64,000 bases of DNA from Prevotella sp. P5-92 (GCF_002251245.1 NZ_NPJG01000079.1:1-64000); one strand, 5' to 3'; positions 1-8,032 are shown, counted from the first letter of the stretch. A program made the numbers and translations. The notes: a model not told the origin generated them from the sequence alone.

Positions 1-23
1 ATAATCAATTAACATTAATCATC

Positions 24-146
24 ATGAGTTCTACATCTAAATCAAGCACTTGGAAGCTGGTATTGCAGCTTATTGTGGCAGCGCTGTCTGCTATTGCTAC
101 AACTCTCGGAGTGACGAGTTGTATGGGAGTGAATCAGTACGTGTGA
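24..146 (+). CDS. smalltalk family small protein (40 aa)
   Basis: The 40-residue frame starts at the ATG at 24 and ends with TGA at 144-146. It has a short polar N-terminus (MSSTSKSSTWKL), one hydrophobic helix (residues about 12-31) and ends in TSCMGVNQYV. The WKL..QLI..ALSAIATTLGVTSC pattern is that of the tiny Bacteroidales 'smalltalk' family, whose function is unknown. Family members usually follow an HU-family DNA-binding gene and lie near an N-acetylmuramoyl-L-alanine amidase; the upstream gene is outside this window. The TSC near the helix end resembles a lipobox but may simply be family sequence. A terminator follows at 188-223. Family recognition is from memory of the pattern. Confidence 0.85.
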   Translation: MSSTSKSSTWKLVLQLIVAALSAIATTLGVTSCMGVNQYV

Positions 147-187
147 CTATACGATTTAACGGAAATTGTTTCAAAATAATAGGGCAA

Positions 188-223
188 AAAAATCCTGAAC
201 CTTTTTGCAGGTCCAGGATTTTT
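188..223. terminator. bidirectional intrinsic terminator
   Basis: A perfect 10 bp stem (AAAAATCCTG at 188-197 with CAGGATTTTT at 214-223) encloses a short inner stem ACCT/AGGT. A-rich and T-rich flanks on either side make it usable on both strands. It separates the plus-strand smalltalk gene from the convergent rpsF-rpsR-rplI operon. Confidence 0.8.
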
Positions 224-256
224 GATTATAACAAATGATGTTTGCTCTAAAAAACA

Positions 257-796
257 TTATTCTGCAACAGGTGCTTCCTCTGCCTCAGCAGCAGGAGCCT
301 CTGCTGGTGCCTCTTCTACGGCTACAGGAGCTTCCTGAGCGGCAGGAGCGGGAGCGTTCTCAGCTACTACTGTAACAGGAACTTCAACAGACACTTCCTT
401 GTGGAAGCAAACGGTGGCAACATAGTCGCCAACCTTCTTGATGTCGCGCATAACAATGATCTTGCGGTCGATGTCGTGACCGAGCTTCTTCAGCTCCTCA
501 GCAACGTGAGCGGCTGTAACCGAACCGTAAGTAACGCCTGTAGCGCTGACCTTAGCTGCGATGGTGAGAGCAACGCCGGCGAGGGCGTTTGCCTTCTGCT
601 GTGCAGCGTCCTTGATGGCAGCGAGCTTGTGAGCCTGCTGCTTGAGGTTTTCTGCAAGAACTTTCTTAGCCGACTCAGATGCGATAACACCCTTGCCCTG
701 TGGGATGAGGTAGTTACGGCCGTAGCCAGACTTTACGTTGACGATGTCGTTCTTGAATCCCAGACCTATGATATCTTCTTTAAGTATGATTTCCAT
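257..796 (-). CDS. rplI: 50S ribosomal protein L9 with long acidic Ala/Pro/Glu tail
   Basis: Ribosomal protein L9 binds 23S rRNA near the L1 stalk base. The N-terminal motif MEIILKEDIIGLGFKND.V.VK.GYGRNYLIP is diagnostic, followed by the connecting helix and the C-terminal domain to about residue 147. A further ~30 residues made almost only of Ala, Pro, Glu and Val follow, so the 179 aa protein is longer than the usual ~147-150. It is the last gene of rpsF-rpsR-rplI, 21 bp after rpsR. The tail codons are in frame and uninterrupted, so it looks like a genuine extension. Its role is unknown. Confidence 0.97.
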   Translation of the reverse strand: MEIILKEDIIGLGFKNDIVNVKSGYGRNYLIPQGKGVIASESAKKVLAENLKQQAHKLAAIKDAAQQKANALAGVALTIAAKVSATGVTYGSVTAAHVAEELKKLGHDIDRKIIVMRDIKKVGDYVATVCFHKEVSVEVPVTVVAENAPAPAAQEAPVAVEEAPAEAPAAEAEEAPVAE

Positions 797-817
797 ATAA
801 GTTACCTCCTCTTTTAA

Positions 818-1084
818 TTATTTCATCAAGTCAGTTACGTATGGCAGAAGTGCTATCTGGCGTGCGCGCTTTACGGCCTGGGCCACACGACGCTGGTACT
901 TCAGTGAAGTTCCAGTGATGCGGCGAGGAAGGATCTTGCCTTGCTCGTTGAGGAACTTCTTGAGGAATTCAGGATCCTTGTAGTCGATATACTTGATACC
1001 GCTCTTCTTGAAACGGCAGTACTTCTTCTTCGTTGTGTCCACTGAAGGTGGAGTCAAATAACGGATTTCTGTGTCTTGTGCCAT
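818..1084 (-). CDS. rpsR: 30S ribosomal protein S18
   Basis: S18 pairs with S6 on the platform of the 30S subunit. The 88 aa protein has the family signature [36 protein letters not shown], followed by the basic C-terminus ([17 protein letters not shown]). It begins 3 bp after the rpsF stop codon, implying co-translation of the S6/S18 partners, and is followed by rplI. No unusual residues are seen. Confidence 0.97.
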   Translation of the reverse strand: MAQDTEIRYLTPPSVDTTKKKYCRFKKSGIKYIDYKDPEFLKKFLNEQGKILPRRITGTSLKYQRRVAQAVKRARQIALLPYVTDLMK

Positions 1085-1087
1085 GAT

Positions 1088-1432
1088 TTATGCCTCCTGT
1101 TTGTTAGCGTACTTGTTCTTTCTCTTGATCGCATAAGCAGCGGCATACTTGTCGAGCTTGACGGTCATAAAACGGATCACTTTCTCGTCGCGACGATAGT
1201 TCACTTCGAGCTTGTTTACGAGCGATGGCTCAGCCTTGAACTCCAACAGGCAGTAGAAGCCTGTAGATTTCTTCTGAATAGCGTAAGCCATCTTCTTGAG
1301 TCCCCAGGCCTCCTCGTTCAGTATTTCTGCGCCATTGTCGGTGAGCAGCTTCTTGAATTTGGCGACCGTTTCCTTCATCTGTTCATCAGACAAAACGGGA
1401 GTTAAAATGAAAACGGTTTCGTATTGATTCAT
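1088..1432 (-). CDS. rpsF: 30S ribosomal protein S6
   Basis: S6 binds 16S rRNA together with S18. The 114 aa sequence starts [21 protein letters not shown] and contains the strand W.L.KMAYAI.KKSTGFY typical of the family. It is the first gene of rpsF-rpsR-rplI. A -7 type element (TACCTTTG, minus strand) lies at 1479-1486, giving a short leader of about 40 nt. I could not recognise the known S6:S18 autoregulatory leader motif in it. Confidence 0.97.
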   Translation of the reverse strand: MNQYETVFILTPVLSDEQMKETVAKFKKLLTDNGAEILNEEAWGLKKMAYAIQKKSTGFYCLLEFKAEPSLVNKLEVNYRRDEKVIRFMTVKLDKYAAAYAIKRKNKYANKQEA

Positions 1433-1472
1433 ACTACTTTTAAAATGTTATTAAATGTTATTTTGCAAAATG

Positions 1473-1520
1473 CGGGTGCAAAGGTACTAATTTTTATTGA
1501 GAATTAATACTTTGCACCCG
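1473..1520 (-). promoter_or_regulatory. rpsF operon -7 element inside an inverted repeat
   Basis: On the minus strand TACCTTTG (1479-1486) fits the Bacteroidetes -7 consensus TAnnTTTG and lies about 47 bp upstream of the rpsF start. No good -33 TTTG is seen. The element is part of a 10 bp inverted repeat, CGGGTGCAAA (1473-1482) and TTTGCACCCG (1511-1520), 28 bp apart. The repeat could be an operator or, when transcribed from rprX-rprY readthrough, a hairpin. Confidence 0.5.
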
Positions 1521-1583
1521 GATATTTTTGCTGATGCCATGATATTTAGGGATATTTAACAAAATATCTTGACCAACTGGCAA

Positions 1584-2291
1584 TTACTCTTCGTCTGGAG
1601 TGATGAGTTTGTAGCCTTTTCCGTGGATGTTGATGATTTCTATCTGGTCGTCGTCCTTGAGGTGCTTGCGCAGCTTGGTGATATAGACGTCCATGGAGCG
1701 TGCGTTGAAGTAGTTGTCGTCGATCCAGATGGTCTTCAGTGCAAAGTCGCGCTGGAGTATCTCGTTGGCGTGGCTGCAAAGGAGGGCAAGCAGCTCGTTT
1801 TCCTTTGTGGTGAGCTTTGTCTGCTTGTCGCCGATGGTGAGGAGCTGCTTCTGTGTGTCGAACGTGAATCGTCCGAGGCGGTAAGTAGAGCTCTCTTTGT
1901 TTTTCTTTCCTCTTACGCGGCGGAGGATGGCTTCAATACGGAACACGAGTTCTTCCATCGAGAATGGTTTGGTGATATAGTCGTCGGCACCGATCTTGAA
2001 ACCGTCGAGGATGTCTTCCTTGAGTGTCTTGGCGGTAAGGAAGATGATAGGAATCTCAGCGTTGGCCTGCCTGATTTCCTGTGCGAGTGTGAATCCGTCT
2101 TTTTTGGGCATCATCACGTCGAGCACGCAGATGTCGAACTTTGTCTTGAGGAATGCCTTGTATCCTATTTCTCCATCGGCGCAGAGTTCTGCTTCATATC
2201 CTTTTGCGGCAAGATATTCGCGCAGCAACATACCTAAGTTTTCGTCATCTTCACAAAGAAGAATCTTCAAGTTTTCTTCCATAATTCTCAT
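1584..2291 (-). CDS. rprY: OmpR-family response regulator RprY
   Basis: The protein has an N-terminal receiver domain (residues about 8-125) with acidic pocket CEDDEN, phospho-acceptor Asp in CVLDVMMPKKDG and the conserved Lys in DYITKPFS. A C-terminal winged-helix DNA-binding domain follows (LTTKENELLALL.SH.N..., MDVYITKLRKHL, GKGYKLI). Length and sequence match Bacteroides RprY, a DNA-binding regulator paired with sensor RprX. The upstream gene in the same direction is that kinase. The Met at residue 4 (2282) matches the start of relatives and may be the true start. Confidence 0.92.
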   Translation of the reverse strand: MRIMEENLKILLCEDDENLGMLLREYLAAKGYEAELCADGEIGYKAFLKTKFDICVLDVMMPKKDGFTLAQEIRQANAEIPIIFLTAKTLKEDILDGFKIGADDYITKPFSMEELVFRIEAILRRVRGKKNKESSTYRLGRFTFDTQKQLLTIGDKQTKLTTKENELLALLCSHANEILQRDFALKTIWIDDNYFNARSMDVYITKLRKHLKDDDQIEIINIHGKGYKLITPDEE

Positions 2292-2357
2292 AACTTTAGT
2301 GTATTAATGTGTTTATTATTGTTTATTTTATATTCTGTCGTGTGGTGTGCCTGAGAC

Positions 2358-3917
2358 TTACTCTTTGCACACTGGCAGGGTGATGGTGAATGTCGTGCCC
2401 CTGCCGTATTCGCTCTCTACGTGGATCTCGCCCTTATGGAGATCGATGATCTTTTTCACGTATGCCAGTCCGAGTCCGAAGCCCTTGGCGTCGTGCAGGT
2501 TTCCTGTATGTACGCGGTAGAACTTCTCGAATATCTTCTTGAGGTTCTCTTTCTTTATTCCCATGCCTGTATCTCTTACCGAGAGGTAGAGATGGCTATT
2601 GTCGTTCCACGTCTTGAGATAGATGTCGAGCGGCTTGTCGGGATTGCGGTATTTCACGGCGTTGTCCATGAGGTTGTACACCACGTTTTGGAAGTGGGTC
2701 TCATCGACGTATATCGTGGAGTCGATGGCCTGGATGTCAGCAAATACCTTTCCTCCTGTGTGTTCCACTCTCAGCGTGAACGAGTGGGCAGCATTCTCGA
2801 CAAGTTCGTTGAGGTCGAGTCTCTTTTTCTTGAACACCGCCTTTTTCTTGTCGAACATCGACATCTGTAGCACTTTTTCCACGAGGAACCTGAGGCGTTT
2901 CGACTCGTCGTTGATCACTCCGCCGAGGTGAGCCATCATGGTGTCGCTCTTCGGCACGCTCTTGTCGTTGAGCATCTGTGCTGCTAATGAGATGCTTGCT
3001 ATTGGCGTCTTCAGCTCGTGTGTCATGTTGTTGATGAAGTCGTTTTTGATCTCCGTGTATCGCTTCTGTCGGAATATGACCACGATGGTGAAGATGAACG
3101 TGACGAGCAGCACGAGGGTGAATACGACTGACGGTATCATAAACCTGATGCTCGAGAAGATGTAGCTGTTGATGTCGGGGAAGTGGATTTTCACCACGCC
3201 CATCTTCGACGAGGGGTCGTTGCGGAACAGCACCTGCGAGTAAGTGTAGGCCTGTCCTTCCTCGGTATAGTCCTGGCATCGGTACACCTCACGGCCGTCA
3301 GAAGTGGAAACGGTGACGTGGTATGGTATGTTGATGCCGTTGTTGAGCAGTTCGGCTCGGATGTCCTGGTCGAGGAGTTTGAAGTTGATGCGCTCCTTCA
3401 GGGGCTTCTCGCTGGCCTGATAGAGTATGCTATATACCACTTCGTCGAGCAGGGCCTTCTGATATACGTATCTGTTTCTAACTATCTCCTGCAGCGACCT
3501 TGACGCCTCGTTAAGTGTGTTCTTGTCTGACCGCAGTATGATGCCCTTTGGTATGGTGGAGGGCTTTGTCGTGATGGTCTTGAGTTGGAACGACGAGTAT
3601 ATAGTGCCGTCTTTGCCTGTCACGGCATACTGATGAGAGTGCTGCACCACGTCGTTTATCTTGCCCGAACGTGTCATCACAGAGTCTTGACGGAATGCCC
3701 TGCGCTCGGTTTCGTTGACGTCCTTTTCGAGATAACGTAGTGTCTCGTTGACTTCAAGATTTCTTGAGGCCTGATAGAGACTGCGGTTGACCGATTCGTC
3801 AAACTGTTCTTTCTTCATCTTCGCCATCTCTTCGATGTAGGAGAGTTGCAGGTAGAGAAGAACCACGAACGACAGTCCCATTATTATTGCTATTGCCCAA
3901 ATTGTTGACTTCTTCAT
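2358..3917 (-). CDS. rprX: sensor histidine kinase RprX
   Basis: A membrane-bound sensor kinase of 519 aa partnered with RprY. Transmembrane helices lie at residues about 7-26 and 260-283 and bracket an extracytoplasmic sensor region. Then come the H-box NNMTHELKTPIASISLAAQML, the N-box NLMDNAVKYRNP, the G1 box RDTGMGIKK, the F-box IFEKFYRVHTG and the G2 box GFGLGLAYVKKI. Domain order and neighbour identify it as RprX. The only convincing promoter (3923-3952) ends 5 nt before the ATG, so the mRNA may be leaderless or nearly so. Confidence 0.92.
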   Translation of the reverse strand: MKKSTIWAIAIIMGLSFVVLLYLQLSYIEEMAKMKKEQFDESVNRSLYQASRNLEVNETLRYLEKDVNETERRAFRQDSVMTRSGKINDVVQHSHQYAVTGKDGTIYSSFQLKTITTKPSTIPKGIILRSDKNTLNEASRSLQEIVRNRYVYQKALLDEVVYSILYQASEKPLKERINFKLLDQDIRAELLNNGINIPYHVTVSTSDGREVYRCQDYTEEGQAYTYSQVLFRNDPSSKMGVVKIHFPDINSYIFSSIRFMIPSVVFTLVLLVTFIFTIVVIFRQKRYTEIKNDFINNMTHELKTPIASISLAAQMLNDKSVPKSDTMMAHLGGVINDESKRLRFLVEKVLQMSMFDKKKAVFKKKRLDLNELVENAAHSFTLRVEHTGGKVFADIQAIDSTIYVDETHFQNVVYNLMDNAVKYRNPDKPLDIYLKTWNDNSHLYLSVRDTGMGIKKENLKKIFEKFYRVHTGNLHDAKGFGLGLAYVKKIIDLHKGEIHVESEYGRGTTFTITLPVCKE

Positions 3918-3922
3918 GTCGG

Positions 3923-3952
3923 CAAAGTTAGTGTGTTTTGTCCGAACTACAA
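3923..3952 (-). promoter_or_regulatory. rprX promoter abutting the start codon
   Basis: On the minus strand TTG (3950-3952), a 19 bp spacer and TAACTTTG (3923-3930) fit the Bacteroidetes -33/-7 pattern. The -7 element ends only 5 nt before the rprX ATG (3917), so transcription would start at or within a few bases of the start codon. Confidence 0.6.
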
Positions 3953-3961
3953 TGGATAATG

Positions 3962-5509
3962 TTAATGAATTTTGTTAAATTTTGAATTGTTAACTTGTTT
4001 TCTCTGTTTTAATTGCAAATATGTAACTATAATAAATCCCGCTAAGTATAAAAATAACAAAACTGGAAGAGATATACATTCTATTCGTACTGCGGCAAAG
4101 GGCAGTGAGGAGATGGCGGCGAGGAGGTTGTTGAGCAAGGAGACTATTGCTTGCAGGATGGGTGTGGCCATGGAGGGAACAATAGGTAGTGGCGACATGA
4201 CGAGGATCACCATTGTAAGGTAGATGACAATCGTGGCGAGAGGCAGGGTGATGAAGTTGGTGAGGATGAAATAGAGGGGCAGCCGTCCGAAGTAATATGC
4301 GGCGAGAGGTGCGGTGGCTGTTTGTGCGACGATGGTGAGTATCGTAGCCGACACGACATATTTCAGGGCGTTGCCTTCTGACAGGTGAAACAGATGGATT
4401 CCCATGAGTTCGATTTTGTTCATCAGGCTACCAGTGAGAGGGGTGACGAGAGTGACAATGGCTATCACTGCCATCATTGACATCTGCAGGCTGATGTCGA
4501 ATATGGCCATAGGGTTGGCGATCATCAAGATGAGTGCTGTGAGCGAGATGTTGTGTAGCTGGGAGGACGATTTGGAATAGATGCGGGTCATGGTGAGCCA
4601 CGAGAGCATCACCGCCGCACGCACGGCAGATGTGGGTAGGCCGACGAGGAATACGTAGCCCCAGATGGTGATAATGGTAAACGCTCGCACATACCATTTG
4701 CTCCTGATCGGTTTGACGAAGATGGTGATGAGGAAGAACAAGATGGAGAGATGGGTGCCGGAGAGGGCGAGCACGTGGGCGGCTCCAGAGGAAGAGAAAC
4801 TGTCATATACCTTTTGGGAAAGGTGCGACTTGTCGGCGAGGACCATGGCTGAGACGGTGGCGAGGGCGTCGCCGTTGAGACCGTTGTCGCGCAGCGTACA
4901 GATTGCTTTATGCCTGATTGTCAGGGCGCCGATCCGCGCCCGTTCCCAAAGAGTCAAACCGCGCGTAGATACTGCTTTCTTGCGGTAGTTGTGATGAGAG
5001 AGGAAGGCGAAAAAGGCGATTCCTTGCGACTGTCGGTGGAGTGTGAAGCGAGGATCGTCGTTTGGTCCAGCTGGCTTTTTCAGCATACACAGTGCCTCGA
5101 TGCCCATTCCTGGCGTGAGGGCCATTGCTGTGGAGTCTTTCTCGAAAGCGAGGCTTACTTTCTTCCCTTCGTAATGTCCAGAGGCAATGATGCCGTTAAG
5201 GCCTATGGAGTTTGTCCTTATGATGGGTTCAGAGGTGATGACGATGTCGTACTGAGCGATATGACTGGGATAGACGGTATGGTTTATGATTTTGTAGGTG
5301 AGCGTGTATGAAGAGCCGCATGCCATGGTGGAAAGCATCACCAAGGGCGTAGTTAAATGCCTTTTGGCGGGATGATGTATAAAGAGTGTCGCTACAATAG
5401 CCATGATGCAGCATGTGGCAACCGCGAGCGAGATCCATGCCGCAGAAGTGTCGAGGAAGAAGGTGGCGATGACTATGCCAAGGGCAAAGGCTGTTGCTAT
5501 GCGAGACAT
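3962..5509 (-). CDS. comEC: ComEC/Rec2-family competence membrane protein, short form
   Basis: ComEC forms the inner-membrane channel for DNA uptake. The 515 aa protein has N-terminal transmembrane helices, an extracytoplasmic OB-like region (residues about 70-190) and the Competence domain with AMVLADKSHLSQKVYDSFSSSGAAHVLALSGTHLSIL, then LPTSAVRAAVMLSW and several more helices. The C-terminal metallo-beta-lactamase-type domain of full-length ComEC is absent; the protein stops soon after the last helix (LFLYLAGFIIVTYLQLKQRKQ). Bacteroidetes homologues often lack that domain, but 515 aa is shorter than the ~680-700 I would expect. A six-unit 14 bp tandem repeat lies 10 bp upstream of the start. 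Confidence 0.88.
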   Translation of the reverse strand: MSRIATAFALGIVIATFFLDTSAAWISLAVATCCIMAIVATLFIHHPAKRHLTTPLVMLSTMACGSSYTLTYKIINHTVYPSHIAQYDIVITSEPIIRTNSIGLNGIIASGHYEGKKVSLAFEKDSTAMALTPGMGIEALCMLKKPAGPNDDPRFTLHRQSQGIAFFAFLSHHNYRKKAVSTRGLTLWERARIGALTIRHKAICTLRDNGLNGDALATVSAMVLADKSHLSQKVYDSFSSSGAAHVLALSGTHLSILFFLITIFVKPIRSKWYVRAFTIITIWGYVFLVGLPTSAVRAAVMLSWLTMTRIYSKSSSQLHNISLTALILMIANPMAIFDISLQMSMMAVIAIVTLVTPLTGSLMNKIELMGIHLFHLSEGNALKYVVSATILTIVAQTATAPLAAYYFGRLPLYFILTNFITLPLATIVIYLTMVILVMSPLPIVPSMATPILQAIVSLLNNLLAAISSLPFAAVRIECISLPVLLFLYLAGFIIVTYLQLKQRKQVNNSKFNKIH

Positions 5510-5519
5510 GGGGATATTG

Positions 5520-5603
5520 ATTGTTGATTGATGATTGTTGATTGATGATTGTTGATCGGTGATTATTGATCGGTGATTATTGATCGGTGATTATTGATCG
5601 GTG
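5520..5603. repeat. 14 bp tandem repeat, six units
   Basis: Six contiguous 14 bp units: two ATTGTTGATTGATG, one intermediate ATTGTTGATCGGTG, three ATTATTGATCGGTG. The units form an ordered series differing by two or fewer changes per step, as expected from slippage. The array lies immediately upstream of comEC, so copy number could affect its promoter or leader. Confidence 0.9.
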
Positions 5604-5663
5604 GGTGGTAATTATTGATAATTGATGAGGCAGGGTGGAGGTGAAGAGCGGTAGAAAAGGAGA

Positions 5664-5700
5664 GGGAGAGAGTTGAGGACTCCTCCTCTGACTCTCTCCC
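5664..5700 (-). terminator. possible terminator of the EF-G paralogue gene
   Basis: GGGAGAGAGT (5664-5673) pairs perfectly with ACTCTCTCCC (5691-5700), with a second inner stem GAGGA/TCCTC. It lies 34 bp past the end of the EF-G-like gene. The downstream stretch on the minus strand (CTCTCCTTTTCT) is pyrimidine-rich but has only a short T run. Confidence 0.45.
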
Positions 5701-5733
5701 GAAGGGAAATGTTTATTACTAAGAATATGGATT

Positions 5734-7890
5734 TCAATCTTCCTTTTCTTCCTCCTCGTGCTCCTTGATGAGCTGCTGTTGTATGTCGTTTGGCACGAGT
5801 TCGTAGCTTGCAAACTTGGTGGTGAAGGAGGCGCGTCCACCGGTGATTGAGCTCAGAGCGATGCTATAGTTTGCGAGCTCCTTGAGAGGAATCTTGGCTT
5901 GGAGCTTCTGGTAGCCAGCCTCGCTGTCCATACCCATGATGAGGGCGCGGCGTCCCTGCAGGTCGCTCATCACGTCGCCCATGAAGTCGGCAGGAACGTA
6001 AACCTCGAGGTCGTAGATAGGTTCGAGGATCTTTGGTCCAGCATCCTTAAAGGCTGCGGCGAAGGCGTTGCGTGCTGCGAGCATGAATGAGAGTTCGTTA
6101 GAATCTACCGGGTGCATCTTTCCGTCATAGACGATGACGCGCACGTCGCGGGCATAGCTGCCAGTGAGAGGTCCGCGTTCCATTCTCTCCATGATACCTT
6201 TCAGAATAGCTGGCATGAAACGGGTGTCGATGGCACCGCCGACAACAGAGTTGAGGAAGACGAGCTTTCCGCCCCATTCGAGGTCGATCTCTTCACGTCC
6301 TTTGATGTTCATGCGGTATTCCTGTCCGCCGAACTTGAACACGGTCGGATCTGGCATGCCTTCAGCATAAGGCTCGACGATGAGGTGTACCTCGCCAAAC
6401 TGTCCTGCGCCACCCGACTGCTTCTTGTGACGATAGTCGGCACGGGCAGACTTGGTGATAGTCTCGCGGTAAGGGATTTTTGGCTCGTCGAATTTCACCT
6501 GTATCTTCTCGTTGTTTTCGAGTCTCCATTTTAGGGTTCTGAGGTGGAATTCACCTTGTCCGTGAACGATGGTTTGTCGGAGTTCCTTCGACTGTTCTAC
6601 TACCCATGTCGGGTCTTCCTGTCTCATCTTGGTCAGAGCCACCATGAGTTTCTCCATCTCCTGTTCGTTGACAGCCTTGATGGCGCGAGAGTATTTTGCG
6701 TTAGGATATTTGATGAAGTCGTATCTCCAGTCGCAGTCCTTGCCGTTGAGGGCATTACCAGTCTTCACGTCCTTGAGCTTCACGGTACAGCCGATATCAC
6801 CGGCGCATAGCTCATCAACGGGGATACGGTTGGCTCCGGCGCAAGCGAAGATCTGTGCGATGCGTTCTTTCGAGCCACGGTCGGCATTGGCGAGGTCGGC
6901 ACCGGCCTTCACCTTACCGCTCATCACCTTGAAGTAAGACACTTCGCCGATATGTGGCTCGACGCCGGTCTTGAAGAAGTAGAGTGAAGTAGGTCCGTCG
7001 CTTTCTGCTGCCACTTCCTCGCCGCGAGTGTTGTGAACCTTTGGCATCTCGCTGACGAAAGGCACTACGTTGCCGAGGAACTCCATGAGGCGTCTTACGC
7101 CCATGTCCTTACCGGCGCATACGCAGAACACGGGGAATATGGAGCGTGTAACGAGGCCCTTTCTGATGCCTTCTCTCAGCTCGTCCTCGGTGAGGGTCTC
7201 TTCCTCGAAGAATTTCTCCATAAGACCCTCGTCGTTTTCGGCGGCAGCCTCTACGAGCGCCTTGTGCAGTTCCATTGCCTTGTCCATTTCCTCGGCAGGT
7301 ATATCTTCGATGATAGGAGCACCGCCTTCAGGCTTCCACGAGTATTTCTTCATGAGGAGCACGTCGATGAGCGAGTTGAATCCTGCTCCAGTGGCGATAG
7401 GGTATTGTATCTGTACGCATTTCGGACCATAGATGTCCTGCATGGTAGAGATAAGCGAGTCGAAGTCGCACTTGTCGCTGTCGAGCTGGTTAATAAGGAA
7501 TATCACAGGCTTCTTCAGCTTTTCAGTGTATCTGAAGTTGTTTTGCGTGCCTACCTCGGGACCGTACTGTCCGTTGATGAGGATCACGGCTTGGTCAGTC
7601 ACGTTGAGAGCCGTAATGGCACCTCCGACGAAATCGTCAGATCCCGGACAGTCGATGATGTTCAGCTTCTTGTTGTTCCATTCAACGTGGAACACGGTCG
7701 AGAAGACCGAGTAGCCGTATTCCTGCTCTACCGGGAAGTAGTCGCTGACTGTGTTTTTAGCTTCGATGGAGCCGCGGCGCTTGATGATGCCGGCTTCATA
7801 AAGCATAGACTCGGCAAGTGTTGTCTTGCCGCTACCCGCACTGCCAAGCAGTGCAATGTTTTTGATTTCACTTGTCTGATATACTTTCAT
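5734..7890 (-). CDS. EF-G paralogue (EF-G2 type) with altered GTPase centre
   Basis: A 718 aa protein with the full EF-G domain order: G domain (1-~270), domain II, domain III (~390-460), domain IV (~460-600, with RADYRHKKQSGGAGQFGEVHL) and domain V, plus an acidic tail EHEEEEKED. The P-loop is GSAGSGKT (16-23). Switch I lacks the RGIT core (YGYS at 58-61). The G3 motif reads DCPGSDDF (80-87), with Ser84 where canonical EF-G has the catalytic His of DTPGHVDF. The G4 motif is NQLD (134-137) instead of NKxD. Bacteroides encodes a second EF-G, called EF-G2, reported to translocate without GTP hydrolysis and to matter in starvation and gut colonisation; this protein fits that type. It stands alone between comEC and hemW. 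Confidence 0.9.
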   Translation of the reverse strand: MKVYQTSEIKNIALLGSAGSGKTTLAESMLYEAGIIKRRGSIEAKNTVSDYFPVEQEYGYSVFSTVFHVEWNNKKLNIIDCPGSDDFVGGAITALNVTDQAVILINGQYGPEVGTQNNFRYTEKLKKPVIFLINQLDSDKCDFDSLISTMQDIYGPKCVQIQYPIATGAGFNSLIDVLLMKKYSWKPEGGAPIIEDIPAEEMDKAMELHKALVEAAAENDEGLMEKFFEEETLTEDELREGIRKGLVTRSIFPVFCVCAGKDMGVRRLMEFLGNVVPFVSEMPKVHNTRGEEVAAESDGPTSLYFFKTGVEPHIGEVSYFKVMSGKVKAGADLANADRGSKERIAQIFACAGANRIPVDELCAGDIGCTVKLKDVKTGNALNGKDCDWRYDFIKYPNAKYSRAIKAVNEQEMEKLMVALTKMRQEDPTWVVEQSKELRQTIVHGQGEFHLRTLKWRLENNEKIQVKFDEPKIPYRETITKSARADYRHKKQSGGAGQFGEVHLIVEPYAEGMPDPTVFKFGGQEYRMNIKGREEIDLEWGGKLVFLNSVVGGAIDTRFMPAILKGIMERMERGPLTGSYARDVRVIVYDGKMHPVDSNELSFMLAARNAFAAAFKDAGPKILEPIYDLEVYVPADFMGDVMSDLQGRRALIMGMDSEAGYQKLQAKIPLKELANYSIALSSITGGRASFTTKFASYELVPNDIQQQLIKEHEEEEKED

Positions 7891-8001
7891 ATCTGATTGT
7901 TTTTTTAAAAGTGAATACTATTAGGTTCTTCCTGATTTTAGTTATCGGGGGTCTAAGTTAGTGGTTTTTTTTGAGATGACCAAAGAAACAGTGGCAGAAA
8001 C

Positions 8002-8032
8002 TTGCATTTATTAAATAAAATTAGTACTTTTG
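8002..8032 (+). promoter_or_regulatory. hemW promoter
   Basis: TTG (8002-8004), 20 bp spacer, TACTTTTG (8025-8032), matching the -33/-7 consensus. The hemW ATG is at 8051, giving a leader of roughly 12-15 nt. Confidence 0.65.

Noticed and set aside
1433..1480. S6:S18 autoregulatory leader RNA
   Set aside because: The short A/T-rich leader shows no hairpin with the CCG-containing loop of that motif.
5520..5603. CRISPR array
   Set aside because: Units are contiguous 14 bp tandem copies with no spacers. The same applies to the 9 bp and 27 bp arrays, and no cas genes are present.
7033..7896. 287-codon open frame on the plus strand opposite the EF-G paralogue
   Set aside because: It is fully antisense to a clearly conserved gene, has no promoter or family motif, and its composition is that of a shadow frame.
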